Assembly: GCF_000309385.1 (NCBI RefSeq)
Contig: NZ_JH976537.1
Coordinates: forward strand, 2,186,866-2,250,865
DNA: 64,000 nt
Reading direction: 5' to 3'
From: Nodosilinea nodulosa PCC 7104
GTDB taxonomy: Bacteria; Cyanobacteriota; Cyanobacteriia; Phormidesmidales; Phormidesmidaceae
Part shown: positions 56,138-64,000 of the stretch, piece after piece
How positions within the stretch are numbered: position 1 is the first letter of the stretch
Layout: the number at the start of each line of letters is the position of its first letter
Notes under the pieces: generated by a model
What the model saw: only the letters and a program-made list of their open reading frames with translations
Database searches by the model: none
What the model was told of the DNA's origin: nothing
Position numbers and translations under genes: made by a program

Positions 56138-56992
56138 CTAGGTGTGAATTACGGCTTGCTCATTTTCTTTCTCTACCATAAACACATTCGAATAGAGGTT
56201 TGCAATAATTTGCTTCCCTTCCTGGGTGAGCGACAAGTAGCGCAGCCCGTCCTGGATGTAGGGATGCACCACATTCCAGTAAAACTTAGGGTAGTTGGCC
56301 CGCAGATCGCCAGGGTGCTGATAGTTCAAGTACTGGTTCTGGCCGGTTTCTTCAAACTCGTAGTACAGGGCACCAATTTTTTTCAGGTAGCGAGGGTCGC
56401 TCAGTTGGCCGATCAGGTCAGCAGCCCGCACCAGGCCTGGAAAGTTGTGGGTATCTTGGTGGTCTTCTTTCTTGGGAACCGGAAAGCGCGTTAGCTCGAT
56501 ATTGTACTTGATGATCTCCGCCTCAATGACTGGATTATTGCCAAAGCGCTCTTCAATGAACTGCTTGCCCCGATCGACGTGGTGTGGGGTAAGCGATGCA
56601 TCGGAGGAGCCTGGCTTCAGCGGCACCATTTCGTCGCCTTTGCCCGTGGAGTAGAGGTGATTGCGGTCTTGGTCGTTACGGCAGACCCCTTTGACATAGC
56701 CAATGTCGTGGCACACCAGCGAAATGATGAAGTGCATCCAGTCTTTGCAGGTGACACCGCCTTCGCGAATGTGCTTACCGCGCAAAATTTCTTGGCCGAC
56801 CAGCGCTACCAGAATCGTGTGCTCCACGTTGTGATAGAGCGCGTCGCTGTTGGCAATGTTTTCGAGCGCCATGCTGCCCGCCCAGGCAATGATGTCTTCG
56901 TAGTCGGGGTTTTGGCCACCGTAGGTGCGGTGATACCCGGCCCGCAGCTTGTCTACAAAGTCACTGATGAGGATTTCGGTCGCGTTAAACAT
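56138..56992 (-). CDS. HD-domain metalloprotein (Npun_R2479 family)
   Basis: 284 residues. The HD motif is visible: YHNVEHTILVALVGQEIL and IISLVCHDIGYVKGVCRND, giving H...HD...; NFPGLVRAADLIGQLSDPR holds the last Asp. The family is conserved in cyanobacteria and named after the Nostoc protein; metal-dependent phosphohydrolase activity is likely but the substrate is unknown. ATG 56992 is taken; TTG 56998 is two codons upstream. Tightly followed by the permease gene. Confidence 0.85.
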   Translation of the reverse strand: MFNATEILISDFVDKLRAGYHRTYGGQNPDYEDIIAWAGSMALENIANSDALYHNVEHTILVALVGQEILRGKHIREGGVTCKDWMHFIISLVCHDIGYVKGVCRNDQDRNHLYSTGKGDEMVPLKPGSSDASLTPHHVDRGKQFIEERFGNNPVIEAEIIKYNIELTRFPVPKKEDHQDTHNFPGLVRAADLIGQLSDPRYLKKIGALYYEFEETGQNQYLNYQHPGDLRANYPKFYWNVVHPYIQDGLRYLSLTQEGKQIIANLYSNVFMVEKENEQAVIHT

Positions 56993-57273
56993 TCCCAAGA
57001 CCTGCCTTTTTAGAGTCGAGCCGTTGGCGGAAGAGAGCAGTGACGACGGGGTGAGTGAGGCCCACGCAATAGATATCTTGCTATTAGACCAAACCTTCCC
57101 TATTCAGGGTTGTGATTCAAGTCAGCAGAACTGATAAGATTCGTCGCCTGGACCGGAGCAAGGGCTTGATTTCCCTTGTAAATCAAGCGATCCCAAGGAT
57201 GAGAGGGTTTAGGTCATAATGGGAAAATAAACATTTCGTAACCTATTCAGCCGTTATTTCTGAGGGTGTGTAA

Positions 57274-58584
57274 GTGCACAATCTCCCGTCCTCTAACCGT
57301 TTAGGCCCTACGGCTGACTCATCTGTCAAGCAGGATATGACCCACATTGACAAGGCCACTGCCGGACGCAAAATGCCGCGTCAGTGGTCGGGATTGCTGC
57401 TGGGGCTGGGGGCCGGAGTGCTGCTGACCCTGGCCGGGACTCGACTTTTGGGTGGGCGCGAGGTAGCGCCGCCGGAAGCGCCTGACTCTGCTCCGGCAGC
57501 GACTCAAACGGTGACGGTGGCGGCGGCGACGTCAGCGGCGGTGGCCGATACCCTGGCCGTCAGTGGTACCGTTCAAGCCGTTGACCTGCTTTCGATCGCG
57601 CCCCAGGCGAGCGGCTTGCAGATTCGCCAGATTTTGGTGCGCGAGGGGAATGCCGTCAGCGCGGGGCAGGCGATCGCCACCCTGGACGATGCCACGCTCC
57701 AGGCCGATCTGCGCCAGGCCCAGGCCCAGCTCTCGGTATCCCAGGCCCAGGTGAGCCAGCAGCAGGCCTCGCTGGCCCAGGCCCAGGCTAGCCTGACCGA
57801 AGCCCAGGCCAACCTCGCTCGCATCCAGTCCTTAGCCGATCGCGGGGCGGTCAGCCAGCAGGAGCTGACCCGGCAGCGCACCGAGGCGGTCAATGCCCAG
57901 GAGGCGGTGGCGCTGGCCCGGGCCGAGGTGGCCAGTGCCGAGGCGGGGGTGCGATCGCAGCAGGCGGCCATTGACCGCCTGCAAACCCAGCTCAGCCAGA
58001 CCACCGTGCGCGCCCCCGTCGCGGGGGTAATCGCCGAGCGCCAGGCCACCATAGGCGATGTCTCCTCGCCCGGCACGCCGATCGTGACGCTGATTCAAAA
58101 TAACCAGCTGGAGCTGGCGGCTGAAGTGCCCCAGGCCCAGCTCGACCAGGTGGCGATCGGAGCCCCGGTGGCGATTACCTCCACGAGCGACAGCCGCATT
58201 CAGCTCCAGGGTACGGTGGGGTCGGTTGATCCGGTGGTCGATGCGACAACCCGAGTGGCGACGGTTAAGATCGCGCTGCCAGCCAGCGACCTGCTCAAGC
58301 CCGGCATGTTTCTGCGCGGCGACATTACCACCAGCTCGCGTCAGGGGTTGACCATACCCGCTGCAGCGCTCCAGCCCCAGCCCGACGGTACCACCCAGGT
58401 ATTTGTGCTCACGGACGGCAATCAGGTAGCGGCGCGCAGTGTGGAGCTGGGCAACCGCCTGGCCGCCAGCGGCAATGCTGAGGCCCGCGTCGAAGTACGC
58501 CAGGGACTGCAATCTGGGGAACAGGTTGTTACTTCCGGCGTCGGGTTCTTGCAGGACGGTGATGTGGTGACCGTCGTCCCGTAG
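57274..58584 (+). CDS. RND efflux periplasmic adaptor (membrane fusion protein)
   Basis: 436 residues from GTG 57274. A single N-terminal helix (WSGLLLGLGAGVLLTLAGTR), a lipoyl/barrel-sandwich region (VSGTVQAVDLLSIAPQASGL, VREGNAVSAGQAIATLDD), a long alpha-helical hairpin (about 145-240, Gln/Ala-rich) and beta-barrel plus MP domains. It links the inner-membrane pump encoded just downstream to an outer-membrane channel. ATG 57337 (MTHIDKATAGRK) is an alternative start. The gap to the pump gene is 157 bp, and no TolC is nearby. Confidence 0.9.
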   Translation: MHNLPSSNRLGPTADSSVKQDMTHIDKATAGRKMPRQWSGLLLGLGAGVLLTLAGTRLLGGREVAPPEAPDSAPAATQTVTVAAATSAAVADTLAVSGTVQAVDLLSIAPQASGLQIRQILVREGNAVSAGQAIATLDDATLQADLRQAQAQLSVSQAQVSQQQASLAQAQASLTEAQANLARIQSLADRGAVSQQELTRQRTEAVNAQEAVALARAEVASAEAGVRSQQAAIDRLQTQLSQTTVRAPVAGVIAERQATIGDVSSPGTPIVTLIQNNQLELAAEVPQAQLDQVAIGAPVAITSTSDSRIQLQGTVGSVDPVVDATTRVATVKIALPASDLLKPGMFLRGDITTSSRQGLTIPAAALQPQPDGTTQVFVLTDGNQVAARSVELGNRLAASGNAEARVEVRQGLQSGEQVVTSGVGFLQDGDVVTVVP

Positions 58585-58741
58585 GGTGCTTCCGCGCAGC
58601 GATGCACCATCCGTCCAACCCGCGTAGGCACAAAAATCTCGCAGTGGTGCATTACGGCTTCACTAAAATCCATGCTCAAACGCATAGGTTTGCTAAAGCT
58701 TAATGCACCCCACACATCCAAACTAACTACCCTTCTCCTCC

Positions 58742-61700
58742 ATGAACTTCTCCGGCTGGTCTATTCGTCGCCCGATTCCTGTAATCGTGCTGTTTTTGGT
58801 GCTGACCCTGGGGGGCATGGTGGCCTTTGGGCAGCTGGGCATCGACGAAAACCCCAACATTGACCTGCCCGCGGTCAGTATTACCGTCACCCAGACCGGG
58901 GCTGGGCCAGAGGAGCTGGAAACCCAGGTGACGAAAAAAATTGAAGACGCCGTGGCCGGGTTGGGCAACATCGACGAGCTGCGCTCCACCGTGCGGGATG
59001 GCGCGTCGACCACCTCGATTACCTTTGTGCTGGGTACCGATGTGGATCGCGCCACCAACGACGTGCGCGATGCGGTCACCCGCATTCGCCAAGACCTGCC
59101 CGGCAGCATTCAGGAGCCGGTGATTCAGCGGCTGGATTTTGGCGGCGGCGTGATTATGACCTACGCCGTCAACTCTGCGCAGCGATCGGTAGAAGAACTC
59201 AGCGATTTGGTCGATCGCACCATTAGCCAAGACATTCTCACGGTAGAAGGAGTGGCGCGGGTGGACCGGGTGGGTGGCGTTGACCCTGAGATTCGGGTGG
59301 ATCTCGACCCCACCCAGCTCGACGCCCTGGGCATTACTGCTACCCAGGTAAACGACCAAATTCGGGCGCTGAACGTCAACCTGCCCAGCGGGCGGGCTAC
59401 CCTGGGCGGCCAGGAGCAAAGCTTTCGCACCCTGGGCAGTGCTTCAACCGTAGAGACGCTGCGGGCCTACCCGATTGCTCTGCCCAACGGTACGACGGTG
59501 CCCCTCAGCACCCTGGGGACGGTGGACAGCGGCTTCAAAGAGGCGCGCCAGTCGGCCCAGTTCAACAACGAGCCGGTGGTGGCCTTTTCGGTTTATCGCA
59601 GCACTGGCAGCGTACTGGTGTCGGTGGAGGATGGGGTGCGCTCGGCGGTGGCGGGGCTGAATGAGACCCTGCCCGAGGATATTGACATTGAGCTGATCTT
59701 TACCCGCGCCGACGAAATTCGTGACTCGTACCAGGCTTCGATCGACGCGCTGATTTTGGGCTGTCTGCTGGCGGTGGTGGTGGTGGGCGTATTTCTGCGG
59801 GACTGGCGGGCGACGCTGATTACCGCGACGGCGCTGCCCCTGTCGATTATTCCAACCTTTTTGGTGCTGCACTGGTTTGACTACACCCTCAACAGCATGA
59901 CCCTGCTGGCGCTGACCCTGGCGGTGGGGAACCTGGTCGACGACGCAATCGTAGAGATTGAGAACGTCGAGCGCCACATGCACATGGGCAAGCGACCGTT
60001 TGAGGCGGCCCTGGACTCGGCGGCGGAGGTAGGGCTGGCGGTGCTGGCCACCACGGCGACGCTGGTGGCGGTGTTTTTGCCGGTGGCCTTTATGGGGGGC
60101 ATTCCGGGTCAGTTCTTTAAGCCCTTTGGGGTGACGGTGGCCACGGCAACGATATTTTCGACCATTGTGGCGCGGCTGATTACGCCGATGATGGCGGCCT
60201 ATCTGCTCAAGCCCAAGGGAAACGGAACGGGTGGGCACGGGAGTTCCAATGGCAGGGCGCCCCGACGCACTGGCCCCTACCGCAGCGCGCTGGGCTGGGC
60301 GCTGCGGCACCGGGGGCTGACGCTGGCCCTGGCGCTAATTTTCTTTGTGGGCAGCCTGCGGCTGGTGCCCTACATTCCCACCAGCCTGTTTGACAGCAGC
60401 GACTCAAGCCTTTCCACCATTGCGGTGGAGCTGCCGCCGGGAGCCACCCTGGCCGATACCCAGCGGGCCACCGCCCAGGTAACGAAGGGGCTGCTGGCGA
60501 ACCCAGCGGTGGACGGCGTTTTGGCTACCGAGGGGGGCGACAGCGGGGTGAATTCGGCCACCCTCTACGCTCGGCTGCTGCCCAAGGGCGATCGCGATCT
60601 GTCCCAGCAGGAGTTTGAGCAGCAGGCCCGCGATATTTTTCAGCAGGTGCCGGGAGCGCGGATTAATGTCCAGAGCCAGGGGGCCTCGGGGGAAGGCAAA
60701 GACCTGACCGTGGTGCTGAAAAGTGAAGACCCAGAGACGCTGAGGGAGACCTCCGATCTGCTCACCCGCGAAATGCGGGACATTGCTGGCCTGGTGGATG
60801 TTAACTCTAGCGCCAGCCTGGTGCGGCCCGAGGTGCAGATTATTCCCGATATGGCCCGCGCCGCCGACCTGGGGGTGACGGTGCAGGCGATCGCCAGTAC
60901 CGCTTCCCTGGCGACCCTGGGCGATACCGACGCTAACCTGGCCGACTTTAACCTGGGCGATCGCCAGATTCCCATTCGCGTGCAGATCGATCCGGCCTTT
61001 CGCGATAATCCCGAGATTCTTCAGGCCCTGCGAGTGCCCAGCGACAGCGGCAACCTGGTACCCCTTGCCGCCGTTGCTAATGTGCGCTTTGGCAGCGGCC
61101 CAGCCCAAATCGATCGCTTCGATCGCGCCCGCCAGGTCACCATTGGCGCTAACCTCCAGGGTATTACCCTGGGCCAGGGGCTAGCCGCCGTAGGCGAACT
61201 GCCTGCCATGCAGCACCTGCCAGCGGGCGTGACCCAGCAGCCCTCTGGCGATGCCGAAATTATGCGGGATATTTTCAGCCGCTTTGCCCTGGCCCTGGGA
61301 ACGGCGGTGCTGATGATTTTTGCGGTGCTGGTGCTGCTCTACAACAGCTTTATTTACCCGGTGGCGGTGATGGCGGCCCTGCCGCTGTCGGTGGGGGGCG
61401 CGCTAATGGGGCTGCTGATTGCCCAGAAGTCGCTGGGCCTCTTTGCCCTGATTGGCATTGTGCTGCTGATGGGCCTGGTAACGAAGAATGCCATTCTGCT
61501 GGTGGACTATGCCCTGATGGCTAAGCAGGAGGGGAAATCCGCCAGGGCGGCGGTCATGGAGGCCGGAACCACCCGACTGCGGCCCATTTTGATGACCTCG
61601 ATTTCGACGATGGCCGGGATGGTGCCGATCGCTCTGGAGATTGGGGCCGGGGGCGAAACCCGCAGCCCAATGGCGATCGCGGTAATCGGCGGCTTTACCA

Positions 61701-61867
61701 CCTCAACGCTGCTGACGCTGGTGGTGGTGCCGGTGCTGTTTACCTATATCGATCGGCTGAATGGGGCGATCGCCAAGCTGTTTGCCCGCCTGCGTGGCGA
61801 CGATGGCGGCCCCACCCCGCCCTCTGCCCCAGAAACTTCGCCGAAGGAATATACCTTGAGCAAATAA
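58742..61867 (+). CDS. RND efflux transporter (AcrB/MexB-type)
   Basis: 1041 residues, full length. Begins WSIRRPIPVIVLFLVLTLGG (TM1). Proton-relay Asp pair in TM4: LALTLAVGNLVDDAIVEIE; TM10 region VLLMGLVTKNAILLVDYALM with the conserved Lys. Two large periplasmic porter loops occupy about 35-330 and 560-860. It would form a trimer that exports lipophilic drugs or metabolites with the upstream adaptor. The C-terminal tail is Pro-rich. tRNA-Gly follows. Confidence 0.94.
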   Translation: MNFSGWSIRRPIPVIVLFLVLTLGGMVAFGQLGIDENPNIDLPAVSITVTQTGAGPEELETQVTKKIEDAVAGLGNIDELRSTVRDGASTTSITFVLGTDVDRATNDVRDAVTRIRQDLPGSIQEPVIQRLDFGGGVIMTYAVNSAQRSVEELSDLVDRTISQDILTVEGVARVDRVGGVDPEIRVDLDPTQLDALGITATQVNDQIRALNVNLPSGRATLGGQEQSFRTLGSASTVETLRAYPIALPNGTTVPLSTLGTVDSGFKEARQSAQFNNEPVVAFSVYRSTGSVLVSVEDGVRSAVAGLNETLPEDIDIELIFTRADEIRDSYQASIDALILGCLLAVVVVGVFLRDWRATLITATALPLSIIPTFLVLHWFDYTLNSMTLLALTLAVGNLVDDAIVEIENVERHMHMGKRPFEAALDSAAEVGLAVLATTATLVAVFLPVAFMGGIPGQFFKPFGVTVATATIFSTIVARLITPMMAAYLLKPKGNGTGGHGSSNGRAPRRTGPYRSALGWALRHRGLTLALALIFFVGSLRLVPYIPTSLFDSSDSSLSTIAVELPPGATLADTQRATAQVTKGLLANPAVDGVLATEGGDSGVNSATLYARLLPKGDRDLSQQEFEQQARDIFQQVPGARINVQSQGASGEGKDLTVVLKSEDPETLRETSDLLTREMRDIAGLVDVNSSASLVRPEVQIIPDMARAADLGVTVQAIASTASLATLGDTDANLADFNLGDRQIPIRVQIDPAFRDNPEILQALRVPSDSGNLVPLAAVANVRFGSGPAQIDRFDRARQVTIGANLQGITLGQGLAAVGELPAMQHLPAGVTQQPSGDAEIMRDIFSRFALALGTAVLMIFAVLVLLYNSFIYPVAVMAALPLSVGGALMGLLIAQKSLGLFALIGIVLLMGLVTKNAILLVDYALMAKQEGKSARAAVMEAGTTRLRPILMTSISTMAGMVPIALEIGAGGETRSPMAIAVIGGFTTSTLLTLVVVPVLFTYIDRLNGAIAKLFARLRGDDGGPTPPSAPETSPKEYTLSK

Positions 61868-61870
61868 TCG

Positions 61871-61876
61871 TATAAT
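61871..61876 (+). promoter_or_regulatory. -10 box for tRNA-Gly
   Basis: TATAAT, a consensus -10 hexamer, ends 39 bp before the tRNA. No good -35 element 17 bp upstream was found. Confidence 0.4.
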
Positions 61877-61915
61877 GAGGTTCCGTTGGTAACAAGCTTG
61901 CCCAGCGACACCTCT

Positions 61916-61987
61916 GCGGGTGTAGTTCAGTGGTAGAACGTCAGCTTCCCAAGCTGAATGTCGTCGGTTCGAGTCCGATCACCCGCT
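61916..61987 (+). tRNA. tRNA-Gly (anticodon CCC)
   Basis: 72-nt cloverleaf: acceptor GCGGGTG/CACCCGC, D arm GTTC-AGTGGTAGA-AC-type, anticodon stem TCAGC/GCTGA with loop TTCCCAA (anticodon 61948-61950), T arm GTCGG-TTCGAGT-CCGAT, discriminator T; CCA not encoded. It reads GGG codons. Very close to the usual GCC isoacceptor except in the loop. Confidence 0.96.
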
Positions 61988-62155
61988 TTAGGATATTTTC
62001 GTTAATCAATAACCGATTGCTGAGTGTATTTGAGGATGAGCAGAGGATTTTTACGAACAGGTTCAGGCTAGGCAGCTTAAGGAGACCTTCCGCATACTAC
62101 GGGCTGAAAGCTTTGGGAAGCAAGGCTTTCAGCCTGTAGCGAGCGACCATGGAGA

Positions 62156-62335
62156 GGGAAAAATAATTCTCTAAATCCAGGGGCCGATTTGAGGCCAAAG
62201 GAAGAATAATCCTTTAAAGCCACCGTGAGCTGAATTGCAGCTATTAAAGACCTTCAAAACGTTGCATCGCAAGGCTCGTAGCAATCTGAAGCGATGGAAT
62301 CTAATTGTTTAAAGATGGAAAGATAATTCTTTAAT
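62156..62335 (+). repeat. Three copies of a GGAARATAATYCTYTAA motif
   Basis: Similar 17-19-bp motifs occur at about 62156-62174 (GGGAAAAATAATTCTCTAA), 62197-62217 (GGAAGAATAATCCTTTAA) and 62314-62332 (GGAAAGATAATTCTTTAA). They lie in the gap 61988-62484, which has no supported gene. A near-perfect 12-bp inverted repeat (GCTGAAAGCTTT...AAGGCTTTCAGC, 62103-62133) is also present and could be a hairpin downstream of the tRNA. Confidence 0.5.
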
Positions 62336-62484
62336 GGACAATTGCTGTTTGAGGCAGTCGTACCAGATGGGACGATCAGGCCGAGCCAGTGTTCGGCTAA
62401 GCTACCGGGGTCTACGGGTTCCTGGGAATTAGGCTGCAGAAGCTTTAGGAGCTGTCGGATGAAATTGGCGCGATCGCTATCCCC

Positions 62485-62790
62485 CTAGAGATTAGCCCGT
62501 TCCAGGTATTCTCCCAAGATGAATTTCATTTCCTCCAGCGCCCGTTGTTTCCGCCGAGGTAGGAGCAGCGCCTCGGTCTGACGGAGCTGTTGCAGGAAGT
62601 CTTGGAGAACTCTGGCCGCCTGTTCCAGCTGTCTTTAGGTAGATTGTCGACTTCATCAGCTAGCACATTGCGGAGTTGCTGGCTGACCTTCTCCAGATCA
62701 GTAACTGGCTTGGCCTGAGGGCTATCCAGGTAGACCCAGCGAGGGACACCCCATTCAGTGCCTGCTCCACAAACCGCTGGCCGGTGAACG
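62485..62790 (-). pseudogene. Broken gene of unknown function
   Basis: Coding-like sequence spread over at least two frames: VPRWVYLDSPQAKPVTDLEK, then VSQQLRNVLADEVDNLPKD in one frame, and LEQAARVLQDFLQQLRQTEA with RRKQRALEEMKFILGEYLER, stop, in another. The helical, Gln/Leu-rich character suggests coiled-coil. I do not recognise the family. It lies directly downstream of the broken PIN gene on the same strand. Confidence 0.55.
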
Positions 62791-62811
62791 TTTAGCTTTA
62801 GGATTAGTTTC

Positions 62812-63214
62812 GGTCATTAGCGTGTGAAAATCGGCTTGGTGGAAATAGCGATCGCTGGTCACAGCATCGACCAGACTTTGCTGTTGCATAACGACGAATT
62901 GCAGTCCGTTAGTCCCGAGCCTTTATCAGGACAAAAGCGGTAAAGATCGAGGGATTGCGGCAAGAGGGAGGTGTCAATGCTGACGACTTTTATGTTTTCA
63001 GTTCGGTAGCACTGTTAAATAAACTGGACTGCTCCATTGCGATTCAGACTACTCAAGGCATTGCCCACTTCTACCAAAATGGCTTCAGTCAGCCAAACTT
63101 CTGCTGCAGCGCGAACGCGAGGAAAAAGCTGCTTGGCCTGCTGATGGTAATCGTCGTGAGGATTGAGCAACGCCGGATAAAGGCGGTGTCGAGGAACAGG
63201 CGATCGCGACTCAT
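62812..63214 (-). pseudogene. Inactivated PIN-domain toxin (VapC-like)
   Basis: Start ATG 63214 overlaps the antitoxin stop (ATGA). MSRDRLFLDTAFI has the first PIN acidic residue, but a frameshift near 63174 follows; the next frame reads ALLNPHDDYHQQAKQLFPRV, then AEVWLTEAILVEVGNALSSL, up to a TAA at 63015. Beyond it QCYRTENIKVVSIDTSLL continues, and after another shift near 62900 the end reads FVVMQQQSLVDAVTSDRYFH. So there are two frameshifts and one nonsense codon: no functional RNase is expected. Confidence 0.85.
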
Positions 63215-63447
63215 GATTCGGTTTCCTGGCGCTTGGGGGTGCCGTAGATGTAATGGTCATGTTCGGCTGACCAATCGGCTGGAGCTTCAACGGTGCCAGT
63301 GAGAGATTCGAGGACATCCCAGGCATTGCCAGGGGTTTGAAGATGCTGTTGCCACAGGGTTTCAATGAATTGCAAAACTTGCTGCTGCAAGTCATCAGGC
63401 AAATCATTCATCTCCTCAATGACTTGGGTGATGATTTCAGCAATCAT
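63211..63447 (-). CDS. Antitoxin of a PIN-type toxin-antitoxin pair
   Basis: 78 residues: MIAEIITQVIEEMNDLPDDL, QQQVLQFIETLWQQHLQ, then a flexible tail (WDVLESLTGTVEAPADW, KRQETES). The helix pattern EMNxLPDDLQQQVLxFIxxL resembles antitoxins that precede PIN toxins in cyanobacteria. It keeps an intact frame while its toxin, translationally coupled through ATGA, is destroyed. It could still neutralise related toxins or be drifting (inference). Confidence 0.75.
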   Translation of the reverse strand: MIAEIITQVIEEMNDLPDDLQQQVLQFIETLWQQHLQTPGNAWDVLESLTGTVEAPADWSAEHDHYIYGTPKRQETES

Positions 63448-63680
63448 TAGAACTCCTTTTGCAGAAGGGGTAGATGATTGAAATAAAAAGCCATGTTAGT
63501 TAAACAATTGATGAATTTCCTCGTTTCAAGAAAATACTTTGGCAGTAAAGATAATCGATACTCAATCTAGTTTTTTATGAATACGTCTAACGTTCCAATC
63601 ACCCGCCTCAATTAGCAACTGATACTCACAGATAACTCTCGACGGTCGGTGTGTATTGGGATTGTTATACAGTGATCGCT

Positions 63681-64000
63681 GGGAGCATCCCACTTTCGCG
63701 AAAACAGTGTCAGGGGGAGAATAGAGGGGTAGCTCAGGGACGACTCACCATGACCCCCGAAGACCAAAAGCGATTGGAAGCTTGTACAGCAGAGATTGCC
63801 GAGATTTTGTACCGCAATAGCAACCGAGACAGGCTCGATAGTCTGGAAAGCATTGAGCAAACCGTGCGACAGCAGATGCTGGAGGAGGTCAGCCCTCGAG
63901 TCGCCGCTTTTTTGCAACCAGCAAGCCTACCCGGCCCGAGGCCGGGTTCGCCGACTGAAGAGTTTGGTGGGTTTCCTCCAGATTCGTCAAAGCCAGGCAG
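63681..64000 (+). mobile_element. Left part of an ISKra4-like insertion sequence, cut by window end
   Basis: GGGAGCATCCCACTTTCGCG at 63681 looks like the terminal inverted repeat of ISKra4-family elements in cyanobacteria, followed 49 bp later by the transposase start. The right end lies outside the window. Confidence 0.55.
63750..64000 (+). CDS. ISKra4-like transposase N-terminus, partial, with apparent frameshift
   Basis: ATG 63750 gives MTPEDQKRLEACTAEIAEIL, then QTVRQQMLEEVSPRVAAF, a family-like N-terminus. At the T6 run 63908-63913 the frame continues as LQPASLPGPRPGSPT, but the +1 frame reads QQAYPARGRVRRLKSLVGFL, which looks like the true continuation. So the gene is either frameshifted or uses frameshifting at the T-run. 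Incomplete at the window end. Confidence 0.65.
   Translation, partial: MTPEDQKRLEACTAEIAEILYRNSNRDRLDSLESIEQTVRQQMLEEVSPRVAAFLQPASLPGPRPGSPTEEFGGFPPDSSKPG

Noticed and set aside
59444..60310. 288-codon frame antisense to the RND pump
   Set aside because: His/Arg/Gln-rich shadow caused by high GC at third positions of the real gene.
1..64000. CRISPR array or prophage
   Set aside because: No regularly spaced repeats with unique spacers were seen, and no phage structural, portal or terminase proteins are encoded.

Overview
The window is cyanobacterial chromosome. It carries the rubA-ycf48-psbEFLJ photosystem II assembly cluster, ndhCKJ of the photosynthetic NDH-1 complex, a phycobilisome linker-domain protein, a PedR-like regulator, DUF4327 and DUF4168 proteins, and many copies of the GCGATCGC (HIP1) octamer. 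Gene content and the moderately high GC suggest a Leptolyngbya/Nodosilinea-type filamentous lineage, but that placement is inference. Most of the window is housekeeping, with short operons and many convergent or divergent pairs.

Layout. 1-5.6 kb: rlmB with a very long 21-bp minisatellite, an HxlR regulator, DUF4327, lipA, an L,D-transpeptidase and a Gfo/Idh oxidoreductase. 5.8-13.2 kb: a CNNM/CorC membrane protein, a CAU tRNA, pyrE with a coupled methyltransferase, hisS, a PedR-like regulator and a DUF4168 protein. 13.2-18.7 kb: a PBP1A-type enzyme, tyrS, a phycobilisome linker and rph. 18.9-21.5 kb: an accessory patch. A BtuR/CobO-like protein with a degenerate P-loop is followed by an AT-rich dcd, an AT-rich dUTPase-fold protein with a C-terminal membrane helix, and the 3' remnant of a second, GC-rich dcd. 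21.6-27.3 kb: DUF2165, nanE, then psbJLFE/ycf48/rubA (minus strand) divergent from ndhCKJ (plus strand). 27.3-36.7 kb: an AT-richer polysaccharide export region with a 129-bp MITE, a Wzc/GumC-like protein, a Wza-like exporter, decayed transposases, an O-antigen ligase-like protein and an ABC exporter.

37-50 kb: a TonB-like Pro-rich protein, cobI, a cation/proton antiporter, mltA, MoxR ATPase, ribF, a metallo-beta-lactamase-fold hydrolase, surE, pheS with a second 129-bp MITE placed exactly at its stop codon, an M20-family amidohydrolase behind a strong palindromic operator candidate, and msrA. 50.8-62 kb: two glycosyltransferases, a lipoprotein, a GlsB/YeaQ protein, an orphan DppC-like permease, an HD-domain protein, an RND efflux pair and tRNA-Gly(CCC). 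62-64 kb: a decaying accessory region with a broken PIN toxin next to an intact antitoxin, another pseudogene, and the 5' end of an ISKra4-like element cut by the window edge.

The most unusual points are the apparent replacement of a resident dcd by an incoming nucleotide-metabolism pair that includes a membrane-anchored dUTPase-like protein, the two equal-length MITE copies (one in the pheS stop codon), and the rlmB minisatellite. No CRISPR array, rRNA operon or intact prophage was seen.
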